The notes: a model not told the origin generated them from the sequence alone. Shown: positions 32,167-41,924, counted from the stretch's first letter. The stretch: DNA of 49,368 nt from Parabacteroides sp. (GCA_022775005.1 JALFJR010000100.1:1-49368); one strand, 5' to 3'. Program-made: numbers and translations.

Positions 32167-33164
32167 ATGAAACAGACATTCATAGGACTGGTGTTGCTGG
32201 TATTGCTGATGAACATAGGTCAGGTATGTAAACTGTTGCGAGAGAACGAACTACCCATCGCATGGCAGTGTGGGAGTTTGGCAGATATTGCAAAAGAGGT
32301 GATCGCTATTCCGTTGCAGGACTCGGGGATGCGACAGATCACCGAAGCGGTATCCGTGCGTTTGGAGGGTGATAATTTGTTCTTGATCAGCGAGGAAACC
32401 CTCTATCGCTTTACACGGAAAGGAAAATTTGTCTGTGTCATTACCCGTCCGGAAGAGATGCGGGTAGCAGGCTATGTAATCGATCCCATGCAGCGGCAAC
32501 TGATAGTTTTTGGCAATGTCGATGACATCTTTTATTATACATTCGATGGGGAGTTGCTGCGACGTAAGAAGCTGACCTCTGATTTTGGCGATAAGCGTCA
32601 AGTCTATGCGGCAACTTATCACAAGGGGCATATACTGACTGTAGAGGGGCAGAAGCTAATTGAGTATGACACGGCTTTTCATCGCCTTGATGCACGGACG
32701 ATTCAGCCGTTGCCATTAGCTCGTACTGATGAGCCCATAGGCTTTTTGCCTCCCATAGTAGCAATTGATTCATCGACGGAACAGCCATATGCGTATGCTC
32801 CCTCGTTGCAGCCGTATCATCTATTGACACACTTTTTATTTGGCAGAAAAGGCAACAATCGCTTTCAGCGTTTGGAGTAGGGGAGGACAACTGTCCGTTG
32901 TTGCCTGTTCGGATGGGGCGGCGCTTTTGGATCGCTTCTTATCAATCTTTTTCCGAGAGCGAACAGGGCTATACTTTTTGCTACGATACGTTCAGTGGAC
33001 ATTATTGGCTGAGCAAGGTGGGGTTGGAGGATGACTTTTATTGCACAGGTAAAGTTTGTGCCTTGGAGGCTATGGATTCCTATAGCGATCGTTATTACTT
33101 CACTTGCCCTGCGAAAAAAATGAAACAGCCCCTTTCTGAGAAAAGTGATTTAGTGCTTTTCTAG
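32167..33164 (+). pseudogene. 6-bladed beta-propeller protein, frameshifted
   Basis: The first part (32167-32880, 237 residues) opens with a hydrophobic anchor (MKQTFIGLVLLVLLM) and has propeller-like repeats (AVSVRLEGDNLFLISEETLY, LIVFGNVDDIFYYTFDGELL). It stops at a TAG at 32878. The other half of the family's usual sequence continues in a different frame to 33164: LPVRMGRRFWIASYQSFSES, then EQGYTFCYDTFSGHYWLSK. Adding one T to the ttt run near 32871 would join NRFQR to FGVGEDN and restore a protein of about 330 residues. This is either a real one-base loss or a sequencing error. The family (DUF5128-like, often lipoproteins) has no firm function. Confidence 0.72.
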
Positions 33165-33180
33165 GTGACAATGAAAGGAT

Positions 33181-33210
33181 AAAAAAAGCCTCCCGGAAAT
33201 AGGAGGCTTT
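33181..33210 (-). terminator. Terminator of the M3 peptidase gene
   Basis: On the minus strand the stem AAAGCCTCC / GGAGGCTTT (33210-33185) is followed by seven T (33187-33181). It lies 11 bases past the stop of the minus-strand gene and could also stop the plus-strand transcript of the propeller gene. Confidence 0.85.
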
Positions 33211-33220
33211 GACAGGAGGT

Positions 33221-35323
33221 TTATCGTTTGATGCCGTTGCGAATCAGAAGAGCATCGATGGTTGGCTTTTTTCCTCGGAACTGCTCATAGAGCAATGCCG
33301 GATCTTCTGTACCGCCCTTCGAGAGGATATTCTCTCGGAAAGAGTGAGCAACTTCCTTATTAAAGATACCTTTTTCTTTGAAGAGCGAGAAAGCATCGGC
33401 ATCTAACACCTCGGCCCATTTATACCCATAATATCCTGCGGCATAACCTCCAGAGAAGATATGGCCAAACTGTGTGCCCATTAAAGCTCCTTCAACCTCA
33501 GGAACGATTACGCTCGGGGCCCAAGCTTTCTTTTCGAAAGCTGCTACCTCTCCCTCAAAGGGTTGCTCCAGAGTGTGCCAAGCCATGTCGAGCATACCGA
33601 AGCTGAGCTGGCGACAGCAGGCGTAACCCGCATTGAAGTTAGCGGCATCAATCAACTTTTGGATTAACTCGGAAGGTATTTTTTCGCCTGTCTGGTAGTG
33701 GATTGCGATTTGATCCAAGAATTCTTTTTCAGTCAACCAGTTTTCCATGATCTGTGAGGGTAATTCCACGAAATCACGATAGACGTTAGTACCTGATAGG
33801 CTAGCGTAATGGCCTTGTGCTAACATACCGTGAATGGAGTGACCAAATTCATGTAACAAGGTCTCAACCTCATCAAAGGTGAGGAGGGAAGGTTTAGTTT
33901 CCGTCGGACGAGTGAAATTCATCACGATAATAATCTGTGGGCGGTTGTCTATCCCTTGTTTATCAATGTATTGAGACTTGATATTGTTCATCCATGCTCC
34001 TGATTGTTTTCCATCGCGCGGGAAGAAATCAGTGTAAAGGACGGCTAAGAAGCGGCCGTTGGCATCATATACCTCATAGGGGGTCACCTCAGGATGGTAG
34101 ACTGGAATTTTTTTGTTTTCTTTGAAGGTGATGCCATATAGTTGAGTGGCGAGGTTGAATACAGATTGCTTCACATGATCTAACTCGAAATAGGGGCGGG
34201 TCATCTCGTCGTTGATTTGAAAGCGGATATTGCGCAACTTCTCTGAATAATAGCTCCAATCCCAAGGCATGACTTTGATGTCTTGCTGCTCTTTACCGAT
34301 GGCAAAGCCTTGTACTTGGTTGTATTCGTTGATGGCGACCGGTTTGTAAGCATCGAGTAGTTGATTGAGTAATTGATACACATTGGCAGGATTCTTAGCC
34401 ATGGTGTGTACCAAATTATACTCTGCGTAGTTCTTGTAGCCCATCAAGTGCGCAATCTCCAAACGGTCGTTGACGATCTTTCGGATGATCTCTTTGTTGT
34501 CGTACTCATCTCCTTTATTACCTATATTCATATAGGCTCGGTACAATTGCTCACGCAAATCCCTGCGGTCAGCGTAACGCATGAAAGGCACATAACTTGG
34601 GGCAGATAGGTTAAAGAGCCAGCCACTCTTTCCCTTGCTTTTGGCACGCAAGGCTGCCGCTTCACGTGCGCTCTCCGGAAGGCCAGATAATTCCTTCTCA
34701 TCTGTGATCAACAAATCGAAACGATTCTTGTCTTTTAAGGCATTTTGATCGAATTGCAGGGTCAATTGGCTCAACTCCATACTGAGCTTACGATATTTAG
34801 CCTTGTCGGCTTCTTCTAAGGTTGCTCCCTGTACCTTGAATGCCTCATAAGTCTCCTCCAGTAATTTGGCATCCTCTGTAGAGAGCCCTAATTGCTGGCG
34901 TTGGTCATAGACTGCTTTCACTCGGGCGAACAGCGCCTCATTGAGATAGATGTTGTTGGAACACTCGGATAGTTTGGGAGATACCCGTTGCGAGATCTCC
35001 ATCATCTCGTCGTTCGCCTCTGCGCTGAGTACGTTGAAGAAGACGGAAGAGACGGTGTTTAATAACTCTCCCGCACGCTCCAGTGCGACAATCGTATTGG
35101 CGAAGGTGGCCGGTTGTGGATTGTCGGCGATGGCCTTTACCTCAGTTCCCATGCGACGAATACCTTCGTTGAAAGCGGGTTCGTAATGCTCTGTCCGGAT
35201 TTTATCGAAGGGCGGAGTCTCGAACGGTGTCTTGAATTTCCCGAAAAACGGGTTGCTTGCAGCTTGTGTCATTTGCATTACACTTACTAAAATTACTACA
35301 TTTAACAATAGATTTCGTATCAT
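33221..35323 (-). CDS. dcp: Secreted M3-family peptidyl-dipeptidase
   Basis: A 700-residue zinc peptidase with a signal peptide (MIRNLLLNVVILVSVMQMTQ, cleavage near AA). The zinc site is HEFGHSIH (His491, Glu492, His495), and the downstream segment ELPSQIMENW carries the third zinc ligand region. RDGKQSGAW, YEVYDANG and FGHIFSGGYAAGYYGYKWAEV are typical of the Dcp/oligopeptidase A group. It should cut dipeptides from the C-terminus of peptides in the periplasm, complementing the N-terminal action of DPP IV. Single gene with its own -7 box (35355-35348) and terminator. Confidence 0.92.
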   Translation of the reverse strand: MIRNLLLNVVILVSVMQMTQAASNPFFGKFKTPFETPPFDKIRTEHYEPAFNEGIRRMGTEVKAIADNPQPATFANTIVALERAGELLNTVSSVFFNVLSAEANDEMMEISQRVSPKLSECSNNIYLNEALFARVKAVYDQRQQLGLSTEDAKLLEETYEAFKVQGATLEEADKAKYRKLSMELSQLTLQFDQNALKDKNRFDLLITDEKELSGLPESAREAAALRAKSKGKSGWLFNLSAPSYVPFMRYADRRDLREQLYRAYMNIGNKGDEYDNKEIIRKIVNDRLEIAHLMGYKNYAEYNLVHTMAKNPANVYQLLNQLLDAYKPVAINEYNQVQGFAIGKEQQDIKVMPWDWSYYSEKLRNIRFQINDEMTRPYFELDHVKQSVFNLATQLYGITFKENKKIPVYHPEVTPYEVYDANGRFLAVLYTDFFPRDGKQSGAWMNNIKSQYIDKQGIDNRPQIIIVMNFTRPTETKPSLLTFDEVETLLHEFGHSIHGMLAQGHYASLSGTNVYRDFVELPSQIMENWLTEKEFLDQIAIHYQTGEKIPSELIQKLIDAANFNAGYACCRQLSFGMLDMAWHTLEQPFEGEVAAFEKKAWAPSVIVPEVEGALMGTQFGHIFSGGYAAGYYGYKWAEVLDADAFSLFKEKGIFNKEVAHSFRENILSKGGTEDPALLYEQFRGKKPTIDALLIRNGIKR

Positions 35324-35347
35324 GTCTGTTTTTTAATGATTTGGGTC

Positions 35348-35355
35348 CAAAGATA
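35348..35355 (-). promoter_or_regulatory. Bacteroidetes -7 box for dcp
   Basis: Minus-strand TATCTTTG matches TAnnTTTG exactly, 24 bases before the ATG at 35323. The position of a -33 carries only CTG (35376-35374 region). Confidence 0.45.
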
Positions 35356-35504
35356 GTTATTCTGATACAGATAGCAGGTGAGTAAATAGAACAAATATAT
35401 GTTTGATAACACACCTTTTGAACATCATTTTTTGTTAATCACTTGATTTATAAAAAGCTTTGTAAATAAGCGAAGGAGATTTTTTTAATAAATCTAATGA
35501 GCGG

Positions 35505-35536
35505 TTTGCTTATTTACGGATTAAACTCTACTTTTG
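35505..35536 (+). promoter_or_regulatory. Promoter of the glycogen-type operon
   Basis: TTTG (35505-35508), exactly 20 bases, TACTTTTG (35529-35536): the best match to the Bacteroidetes consensus in the window. Predicted start near 35543 leaves a 69-base AT-rich leader before the ATG at 35612. Confidence 0.75.
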
Positions 35537-35611
35537 AATCGTTGAAACTGACTTAACTGTTTCAGATAGTAAGATATTAGCAGCAAAAAACTTAAAACCC
35601 AAATATAAAAT

Positions 35612-37546
35612 ATGAGTTATCTTAGATTTGACAAGACAGTAATGATAAACCTGGAAGAGTCGTTGACTCGTGAGGTGCTTCGGACGAATCGGTTAGGAGC
35701 CTATCACTGCACTACTGTTGTTGATTGTAATACCAGGAAATATCACGGACTTCTTGTGATGCCTGTGCCCGCTATTGATGACGACAATCATGTGTTACTG
35801 TCCTCGTTCGACGAGACTGTGATTCAACATGGAGCCGAATTCAATTTGGGATTGCACAAATATGCGGGCGACAATTTCAGCCCTAAAGGTCATAAGTATA
35901 TTCGTGAATACAGCTCGGAAACGGTGCCACGCACGCTTTATCGTGTGGGGGGTGTGATTTTCTCAAAAGAGAAGGTCTTCTCCATGTATGAGAACCGTAT
36001 ATTGATTAAATATACATTGGAGGATTGTCACTCTGCTACGACGTTGCGTTTCCGTCCCTTCTTAGCGTTCCGTAGTGTGAAAGAATTGACCCATGCCAAT
36101 GGGAATGCTAATCAAGCATATCAAGAGGTGACTAACGGTATTAAGACCTGTATGTATCCAGGCTATCCGGAGCTGTTTATGCAGTTTAATAAAAAAGTGA
36201 AATTTGTTTATGAGCCCTATTGGTATAATGGTATTGAGTATCCGAAAGAGCAGGAGCGTGGTTATCCTTATCAAGAGGATCTGTATGTGCCGGGTTACTT
36301 CGAGGTACCTATCAAGAAGGGTGAGAGCATTATTTTCAGTGCAGGTGATACCGCAGTGGCGACTACCCGCTTGAAATCACTTTATGAGTCTGAGGTAGCT
36401 GCTCGTACGCCTCGAACCAGTTTCTTCAATTGCTTGAAGAATTCCGCTCAGCAGGTGTACTACCGTCCGAAAGAGGATGATGCGTATCTGTTGGCTGGTT
36501 ATCCTTGGTTTAAGGTACGTGCGCGAGACCTCTTCATCGGTTTGCCGGGTTGTACGCTCTCTATCGATGATCCGGTTCGCTTCGAGAAGATCATGCACAC
36601 GGCTATTCCTGCTATCCGCACCTATATGCAAGATGGTGTCGGAGATCGGGTGATCCAGGAGATTGAGCATCCTGATGTATTCTTATGGGCTATTTGGGCT
36701 ATCCAACAATATACTAAGCAGGAGGGATTGGAGAAATCTCGCGTGATGTATGCGCATATTGTGAGGGAGATCATTGATTATATCCGTGAGCAGAAACATC
36801 CGGATATGAAGCTGATGGAAAATGGCTTGCTCTTCGCTAACGGTCGTGACAAGGCGATCACTTGGATGAACTCCACCGTGAACGGGAAACCTGTTGTGCC
36901 TCGCTCAGGCTATATCGTAGAGTTCAACGCCTTGTGGTATAACGCCCTCTGTTTCTATACAGAATTGATGGGAGGAGCTCCGATTGAGGAGTTAGATTTG
37001 ATTATCAAGAAGATTGAGAAATCGTTCCCGGATACTTTTGTCAATGGTTATAACTACCTGTTCGATTCTGTAAATGGTTCGACCGTGGATTGGAGTGTTC
37101 GTCCTAATATGATTTTTGCTGTGGCATTGCCTTATTCGCCATTGACTCGTTTGCAAAAACGTGCTGTGGTAGATATTGTGACGAAGGAGTTGTTGACTCC
37201 GAAGGGCTTGCGTTCATTGAGCCCGAAGAGCGAAGGTTATCGTCCCTATTATGTTGGTCCGCAGTATGAGCGTGACTTAGCCTACCATCAGGGAACGGCT
37301 TGGCCTTGGTTGTTAGGAGCCTATTTGGAGGCTTACCTGCGTGTGTTTGGTAAGGGAGGCGTTGCTTTTGCCGAGCGTATGTTGATAAGCATGGAGGAAG
37401 AGATGTCATTGCACTGCATTGGCACGATCCCAGAACTGTTTGATGGCAACCCGCCATTCACCGGTCGTGGCGCTGTTTCATTCACGATGAACGTGGCCGC
37501 TATCCTCCGCATTGTGGATTTGTTGAAGAAGTATAACGCCGAATAA
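35612..37546 (+). CDS. Glycogen debranching enzyme, archaeal type (GH133-like)
   Basis: A 644-residue protein. The N-terminal domain (residues about 20-250) is the glycogen debranching N-terminal fold: TREVLRTNRLGAYHCTTVVD, then TRKYHGLLVMP. The C-terminal part is an (alpha/alpha)6 amylo-alpha-1,6-glucosidase domain with AGYPWFKVRARDLFIGLPG, SGYIVEFNALWYNAL, SVRPNMIFAVALPYSPL and YHQGTAWPWLLGAYLEAY. It removes alpha-1,6 branches from glycogen or imported maltodextrins in the cytoplasm. It is the first gene of a three-gene operon; the glycosyltransferase follows after 15 bases. Confidence 0.92.
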   Translation: MSYLRFDKTVMINLEESLTREVLRTNRLGAYHCTTVVDCNTRKYHGLLVMPVPAIDDDNHVLLSSFDETVIQHGAEFNLGLHKYAGDNFSPKGHKYIREYSSETVPRTLYRVGGVIFSKEKVFSMYENRILIKYTLEDCHSATTLRFRPFLAFRSVKELTHANGNANQAYQEVTNGIKTCMYPGYPELFMQFNKKVKFVYEPYWYNGIEYPKEQERGYPYQEDLYVPGYFEVPIKKGESIIFSAGDTAVATTRLKSLYESEVAARTPRTSFFNCLKNSAQQVYYRPKEDDAYLLAGYPWFKVRARDLFIGLPGCTLSIDDPVRFEKIMHTAIPAIRTYMQDGVGDRVIQEIEHPDVFLWAIWAIQQYTKQEGLEKSRVMYAHIVREIIDYIREQKHPDMKLMENGLLFANGRDKAITWMNSTVNGKPVVPRSGYIVEFNALWYNALCFYTELMGGAPIEELDLIIKKIEKSFPDTFVNGYNYLFDSVNGSTVDWSVRPNMIFAVALPYSPLTRLQKRAVVDIVTKELLTPKGLRSLSPKSEGYRPYYVGPQYERDLAYHQGTAWPWLLGAYLEAYLRVFGKGGVAFAERMLISMEEEMSLHCIGTIPELFDGNPPFTGRGAVSFTMNVAAILRIVDLLKKYNAE

Positions 37547-37561
37547 AACGAAAGAGCCTGT

Positions 37562-38833
37562 ATGAAAGCATTGATGTTTGGATGGGAGTTCCCTCCTCAT
37601 ATCTTGGGTGGTTTAGGAACAGCCAGCTTCGGTTTGACACGAGGTATGGCGATGCAGCCCGATATGGATATTACCTTTTGTATTCCGAAACCCTGGGGCG
37701 ATGAGGACCAGAGTTTCTTAAAGATCGTGGGTGTCAACCACGTGCCTGTCGTTTGGAAAGATGTTGACTCCAGCTATGTGGAGAAGCAGATGGTGAAGGC
37801 GGGTATGAATGCCGAGCAATATTATCGGTATCGCGATCATATTTATGCGGACTTTAGTTACCGTCATGTCGATGACTTGGGTTGCATGGAGTTTTCTGGT
37901 CGTTATCCCGACAACTTATTGGAGGAGATCAACAACTACTCCATTGTAGCTGGTGTGATTGCACGTGCTGAGCAGTATGACATTATCCATGCGCATGACT
38001 GGTTAACCTATCCGGCTGGTATTCATGCTAAGAACGTGAGTGGAAAGCCTTTGGTAATCCACGTACACGCAACGGACTATGACCGTAGCCGTGGCAATGT
38101 CAACCCGGATGTGTATGCCATCGAGAAGAATGGTATGGACAATGCCGATCACATCATCACCGTGTCTAACTTGACCCGTCAGACGGTAATTGAGAAGTAT
38201 CACCAGGATCCGGCGAAGGTGACAACGGTGCACAATGCTGTGGAGCCGTTGAGCCCGGAGATTTTAGCTATCCAAGACAAGAAGGGAGTGAAAGACAAGG
38301 TGATTACCTTCTTGGGGCGTATCACTATGCAGAAAGGTCCGGAGTACTTCGTGGAGGCTGCGGCCAAGGTGTTGGCGAAAGCACCTCATGCGCGCTTTGT
38401 GATGGCTGGTAGCGGTGATATGATGAACCAGATGATTCGTTTGGCTGCCTCACGTCATATTTCCGATCGTTTCCACTTCACTGGTTTCATGAAGGGTAAA
38501 CAGGTTTATGAAGTGTTGAAGGCCAGTGATGTCTATGTGATGCCGTCTGTTTCTGAGCCGTTCGGTATCTCTCCGTTGGAGGCTATGCAGTGTGGTGTCC
38601 CTTCCATTATTTCTAAGCAGTCCGGTTGTGCAGAAATCTTAGATTATGCTGTAAAGGTGGATTATTGGGATATTGAGGCATTGGCTGATGCTATGTATTC
38701 AATTATTACATACCCTGCTATGCACGAATTCTTGAAGGTAGAGGGCAAGAAAGAAGTGGATAACATCAAATGGGAGTATGCAGGCCAGAAGGTGCGTCGC
38801 ATTTACGACATGGTGATAGAAAGTAAAAAGTAA
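37562..38833 (+). CDS. GT4/GT5-like glycosyltransferase, probable glycogen synthase
   Basis: A 423-residue GT-B enzyme. It opens with ALMFGWEFPPHILGGLGTAS, the glycine-rich acceptor/donor loop typical of starch and glycogen synthases. It contains DIIHAHDWLTYPAG, TVSNLTRQTVI, TFLGRITMQKGPEYFVEAA and the E-x7-E donor motif SEPFGISPLEAMQCGVPS. The neighbours (debranching enzyme upstream, GH57-like protein downstream) support chain elongation of alpha-1,4-glucan. Whether it uses ADP- or UDP-glucose cannot be read from sequence. Bacteroidetes usually carry this trio instead of the GlgA/GlgX set. Confidence 0.88.
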   Translation: MKALMFGWEFPPHILGGLGTASFGLTRGMAMQPDMDITFCIPKPWGDEDQSFLKIVGVNHVPVVWKDVDSSYVEKQMVKAGMNAEQYYRYRDHIYADFSYRHVDDLGCMEFSGRYPDNLLEEINNYSIVAGVIARAEQYDIIHAHDWLTYPAGIHAKNVSGKPLVIHVHATDYDRSRGNVNPDVYAIEKNGMDNADHIITVSNLTRQTVIEKYHQDPAKVTTVHNAVEPLSPEILAIQDKKGVKDKVITFLGRITMQKGPEYFVEAAAKVLAKAPHARFVMAGSGDMMNQMIRLAASRHISDRFHFTGFMKGKQVYEVLKASDVYVMPSVSEPFGISPLEAMQCGVPSIISKQSGCAEILDYAVKVDYWDIEALADAMYSIITYPAMHEFLKVEGKKEVDNIKWEYAGQKVRRIYDMVIESKK

Positions 38834-38869
38834 TATTAACGACAAGACAAGAATAAAACTAACAAGAAT

Positions 38870-40174
38870 ATGAAAACGATCTGTTTCTATTTTCAGATAC
38901 ATCAACCGTTCCGTTTAAAGAGATACCGTTTCTTTGATATTGGCAACGATCACTACTATTATGATGATTTCCAAAATGAGGAGATCATCCGCCGTATTGC
39001 TGAGCAGTGCTATCTGCCGGCTAACCGCACGATCATGGAGATGATCAAGATCAGCGGAGGCAAGTTTAAGGTAGCCTTCTCTATCTCTGGAGTTGCGTTG
39101 GAGCAGATGGAGATCTATACGCCGGAGGTTATCGATAGCTTTAAGGAGCTGGCTGCGACAGGCAATGTAGAGTTTCTTTCAGAGACCTATGCGCACTCAC
39201 TCTCTTCATTGGGCGATCCCGATGAGTTCAAGCATCAGATTGAGAAGCAAGAGGATAAGATTAAGACGCTCTTTGGAGTGAAGCCGAAAGTGTTCCGCAA
39301 TACGGAGTTGATCTATTCGGATGATATTTCTGCATTGGTAGCTGAGATGGGTTATAAGGGTATGTTGACCGAGGGTGCTAAGCATATCTTGGGTTGGAAG
39401 AGTCCGAACTACATGTATAGCTCTTGCGTGGCACCGAAATTGCATCTGTTGTTGAAGAACGACCGTTTCAGTGAGGATTTGTCTTCTCGCTTTAGCGATT
39501 GCAGTTGGAATGAGTATCCGTTGACTGCCGAAAAGTTCATCTCTTGGATTGCTGAAACTCCGGAGTCTGAGCAGGTGATTAACCTCTTCATGAATTATGA
39601 GGTGTTGGGTTCATTGCATCCCGCTTCAACAGGTATCTTTGATTTCTTCAAGGCGCTGCCTCGTTTTGCGGCAGAGAAGGGTATTAGCTTCTCTACGCCG
39701 TCAGAGGTATTCACTTTGATGAAACCGGTAGATTCTATCTCTGTTCCCTATCCAATGTCTTGGGTAGATGAGGAGAGAGACTGCAGCTCATGGTTAGGTA
39801 ATGTCCTCCAGCAAGAGGCATTCCGTACGATCAATGAGATTGGCGCTCGTGTAAGATTGTCACAGACTCGTCGTATTCGTCAGGATTGGTACTATCTGCA
39901 GAGCAGTGACCATTTCTATTACATGAGCACGAAACACATGGGTCATGCAGGTTTTAGCCCCTATGATAACCCTTATGATGCATTTAATAACTATATGAAT
40001 GTATTGTCTGATTTTATTGTGCGGGTGAACGCTGAGTTCCCGGAGAGTATCGAGAATGAGGAATTGAACGCATTGCTTTCTACGATCAAGAACCAAGGTG
40101 AGGAGATTGAGCAGTTGCAGAAAGAGTTGGACAAGTGTAAGAAAAAGACAACAAAGAAAAAAGCTACAGAATAA
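38870..40174 (+). CDS. GH57 alpha-amylase-like protein with altered active site
   Basis: A 434-residue member of GH57: FQIHQPFRLKRY at the N-terminus, SISGVALEQM, FLSETYAHSL, and the nucleophile segment VFRNTELIYSDD (Glu146). The fourth conserved region, normally with a catalytic Asp in a DYExFG-type motif, reads LFMNYEVLGSLH here, so Asn242 (codon AAT, 39593-39595) replaces the general acid/base. Hydrolytic activity is doubtful; it may bind glucan or regulate its operon partners. GH57 alpha-amylase-like homologues lacking catalytic residues are known in Bacteroidetes. The C-terminal ~40 residues are a lysine-rich coiled coil. Third gene of the glycogen operon, with a terminator after it. Confidence 0.85.
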   Translation: MKTICFYFQIHQPFRLKRYRFFDIGNDHYYYDDFQNEEIIRRIAEQCYLPANRTIMEMIKISGGKFKVAFSISGVALEQMEIYTPEVIDSFKELAATGNVEFLSETYAHSLSSLGDPDEFKHQIEKQEDKIKTLFGVKPKVFRNTELIYSDDISALVAEMGYKGMLTEGAKHILGWKSPNYMYSSCVAPKLHLLLKNDRFSEDLSSRFSDCSWNEYPLTAEKFISWIAETPESEQVINLFMNYEVLGSLHPASTGIFDFFKALPRFAAEKGISFSTPSEVFTLMKPVDSISVPYPMSWVDEERDCSSWLGNVLQQEAFRTINEIGARVRLSQTRRIRQDWYYLQSSDHFYYMSTKHMGHAGFSPYDNPYDAFNNYMNVLSDFIVRVNAEFPESIENEELNALLSTIKNQGEEIEQLQKELDKCKKKTTKKKATE

Positions 40175-40202
40175 TCATAGCTTTCCAAAGGTTAGTAGAA
40201 AA

Positions 40203-40240
40203 GAGGAGGGTGATTCTGAAAAGAATCATCCTCCTCGATT
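40203..40240 (+). terminator. Terminator of the glycogen-type operon
   Basis: A 15-base stem, gaggagggtgattct (40203-40217) / agaatcatcctcctc (40222-40236), with a GAAA loop and one G-T pair. The T run after it is short (gattt). Confidence 0.75.
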
Positions 40241-40625
40241 TGCATATACGCTGGCAGAAGTAGCATTAATTTATCTGTTACTCCCCTTTTTGAGGCAAAT
40301 CGTAACGAATTATGCTGTAATAATGACATATATTTTTGGTATTTGCATTATTTAACCCCAATATGTTTTGTAATCTCGATTAAAAAACTTTCATTTGCAT
40401 ACAAGAAAATACAAAAGATAGTGACAGAATGTATATGCTGACAACATTGTTTGATAAATATTCAAAACAGGCACTCACGGAGCTTCATCGCTATCGGGGT
40501 GTGATGTTCAGTCCGACTTGCTAAAACCACGTGCTTTGCATGACGGGGTATACTATGTCATGTAGAAGCTATCCCCCTTCTTTGTTTTTTCGATTTGTAG
40601 ATTGTAAACCACTTTATCATACATC
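40241..40625. other. Intergenic region before the M64-RagAB locus
   Basis: A 385-base AT-rich gap. It contains a -7-like TATTTTTG (40331-40338), far from any recognised start, and a short frame 40429-40524 (31 codons, starting MYMLTTLFDKYSK) with no recognised relatives. No convincing promoter is seen directly before the ATG at 40626. A long leader or an upstream small RNA or peptide is possible but not shown. Confidence 0.4.
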
Positions 40626-41909
40626 ATGAGGACTAAATTATTATTTTTACTCATAGGGCTTGCTGTATCTGTAGGCCTGCGAGGGCAACAATTCAGTGAT
40701 TATTTCGCTGAGAAGACTTTGCGTTTGGATTATCTCTTTGTCGGGAATACTGAGTGTCAAGAGATTACCCTTAGGGAACTTTCCTGCGTGTCTGGTTGGT
40801 CAGGTAGGCGGCACCATCTTGCTGAACTTCCGTTGAAAGGCGATGGGCAGATCCACGTGCGTGATAAGTCCTCTGGCGTGGAGATTTACAGTCATTCTTT
40901 TTCCTCCCTGTTTCAGGAATGGTTAGATACGGATGAGGCGAAGGGCTCGACGAAAGGTTTTGAGAATGCGTTCTTGGTGCCTTTCCCATTACGTCCGGTT
41001 GAGATTGAGGCTCTGCTTTTCGATGCGCATGGCAAGGTAACCGCTCGTTTTGTGCATACGGTGGATCCTGCGGACATCTTGATTCATGTCAAAGGAACGG
41101 GAGAGATCCTTCCGCATAAATATATATGGAAGGGGGGAGATGTGGAGCAGTGCATAGACATCGCTATTCTGGCGGAAGGTTATACGGAGGAGGAGATGGA
41201 ACGTTTCTATCTGGATGCCGAGATAGCAACGGAGAGCCTTTTCAATCATGAGCCTTTCCGGTCGATGAAGGAGCGTTTCAATATTGTGGCTGTGGCCAGT
41301 CCTTCTATTGATAAGGGGTTGAGTGTGCCTCGTTTAGGTGAATGGAGACACACGGCTTTTAGCTCCCATTTCAGTACCTTCTATTCGGATCGCTATTTGA
41401 CGACGAGTAATGTTTTTGCGATTCACGATGCGCTGGCAGGCATCCCCTATGAACATATCATCATTTTGGCTAACACGGATGAATACGGGGGTGGGGGTAT
41501 CTACAATGCCTATACGTTGACGACGGCGCACCATAAAGATTTCCGTCCGGTGGTGGTGCATGAGTTTGGACATAGCTTTGGCGGATTAGCCGACGAGTAT
41601 TTCTATGAGAACGATACGATGACCGATACCACTCCCTTGGATGTGGAGCCTTGGGAACAAAACATCACTACGCGGGTGGACTTCGGTTCGAAATGGCAAG
41701 ATATGTTGGTCAAAGGAACACCGATTCCGACCCCGGTGGCAGAGAGCAAGCGTTATCCGGTAGGTGTGTATGAGGGAGGTGGCTATTCCACGAAAGGAGT
41801 CTATCGCCCGGCGGATTATTGCCGGATGCGGGTCAACGAATGGCCTGAGTTTTGCCCGGTGTGCCAACGAGCGCTCCGTCGTTTGATTGATTTTTATACT
41901 CAACCATAA
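40626..41909 (+). CDS. M64-family metallopeptidase
   Basis: A 427-residue secreted zinc peptidase. The signal peptide ends near LRGQQ (about residue 21). The N-terminal domain is beta-rich. The catalytic domain has DIAILAEGYTEEEMERFYLD and the zinc motif VHEFGHSFGGLADEY (His312, Glu313, His316, then the Asp ligand), as in the IgA-peptidase (M64) family, which has solved Bacteroides members. C-terminal CRMRVNEWPEFCPVCQ supplies likely disulfides. True IgA cleavage is not implied by homology. The SusC/RagA gene starts 15 bases downstream, so the peptidase probably generates peptides for that transporter. Confidence 0.9.
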   Translation: MRTKLLFLLIGLAVSVGLRGQQFSDYFAEKTLRLDYLFVGNTECQEITLRELSCVSGWSGRRHHLAELPLKGDGQIHVRDKSSGVEIYSHSFSSLFQEWLDTDEAKGSTKGFENAFLVPFPLRPVEIEALLFDAHGKVTARFVHTVDPADILIHVKGTGEILPHKYIWKGGDVEQCIDIAILAEGYTEEEMERFYLDAEIATESLFNHEPFRSMKERFNIVAVASPSIDKGLSVPRLGEWRHTAFSSHFSTFYSDRYLTTSNVFAIHDALAGIPYEHIIILANTDEYGGGGIYNAYTLTTAHHKDFRPVVVHEFGHSFGGLADEYFYENDTMTDTTPLDVEPWEQNITTRVDFGSKWQDMLVKGTPIPTPVAESKRYPVGVYEGGGYSTKGVYRPADYCRMRVNEWPEFCPVCQRALRRLIDFYTQP

Positions 41910-41924
41910 AATACATTTTTTCTC

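Noticed and set aside
32840-33034. Separate small gene in the third frame of the propeller region
   Set aside because: Its translation has no family features; the frame reaching 33164 continues the propeller protein.
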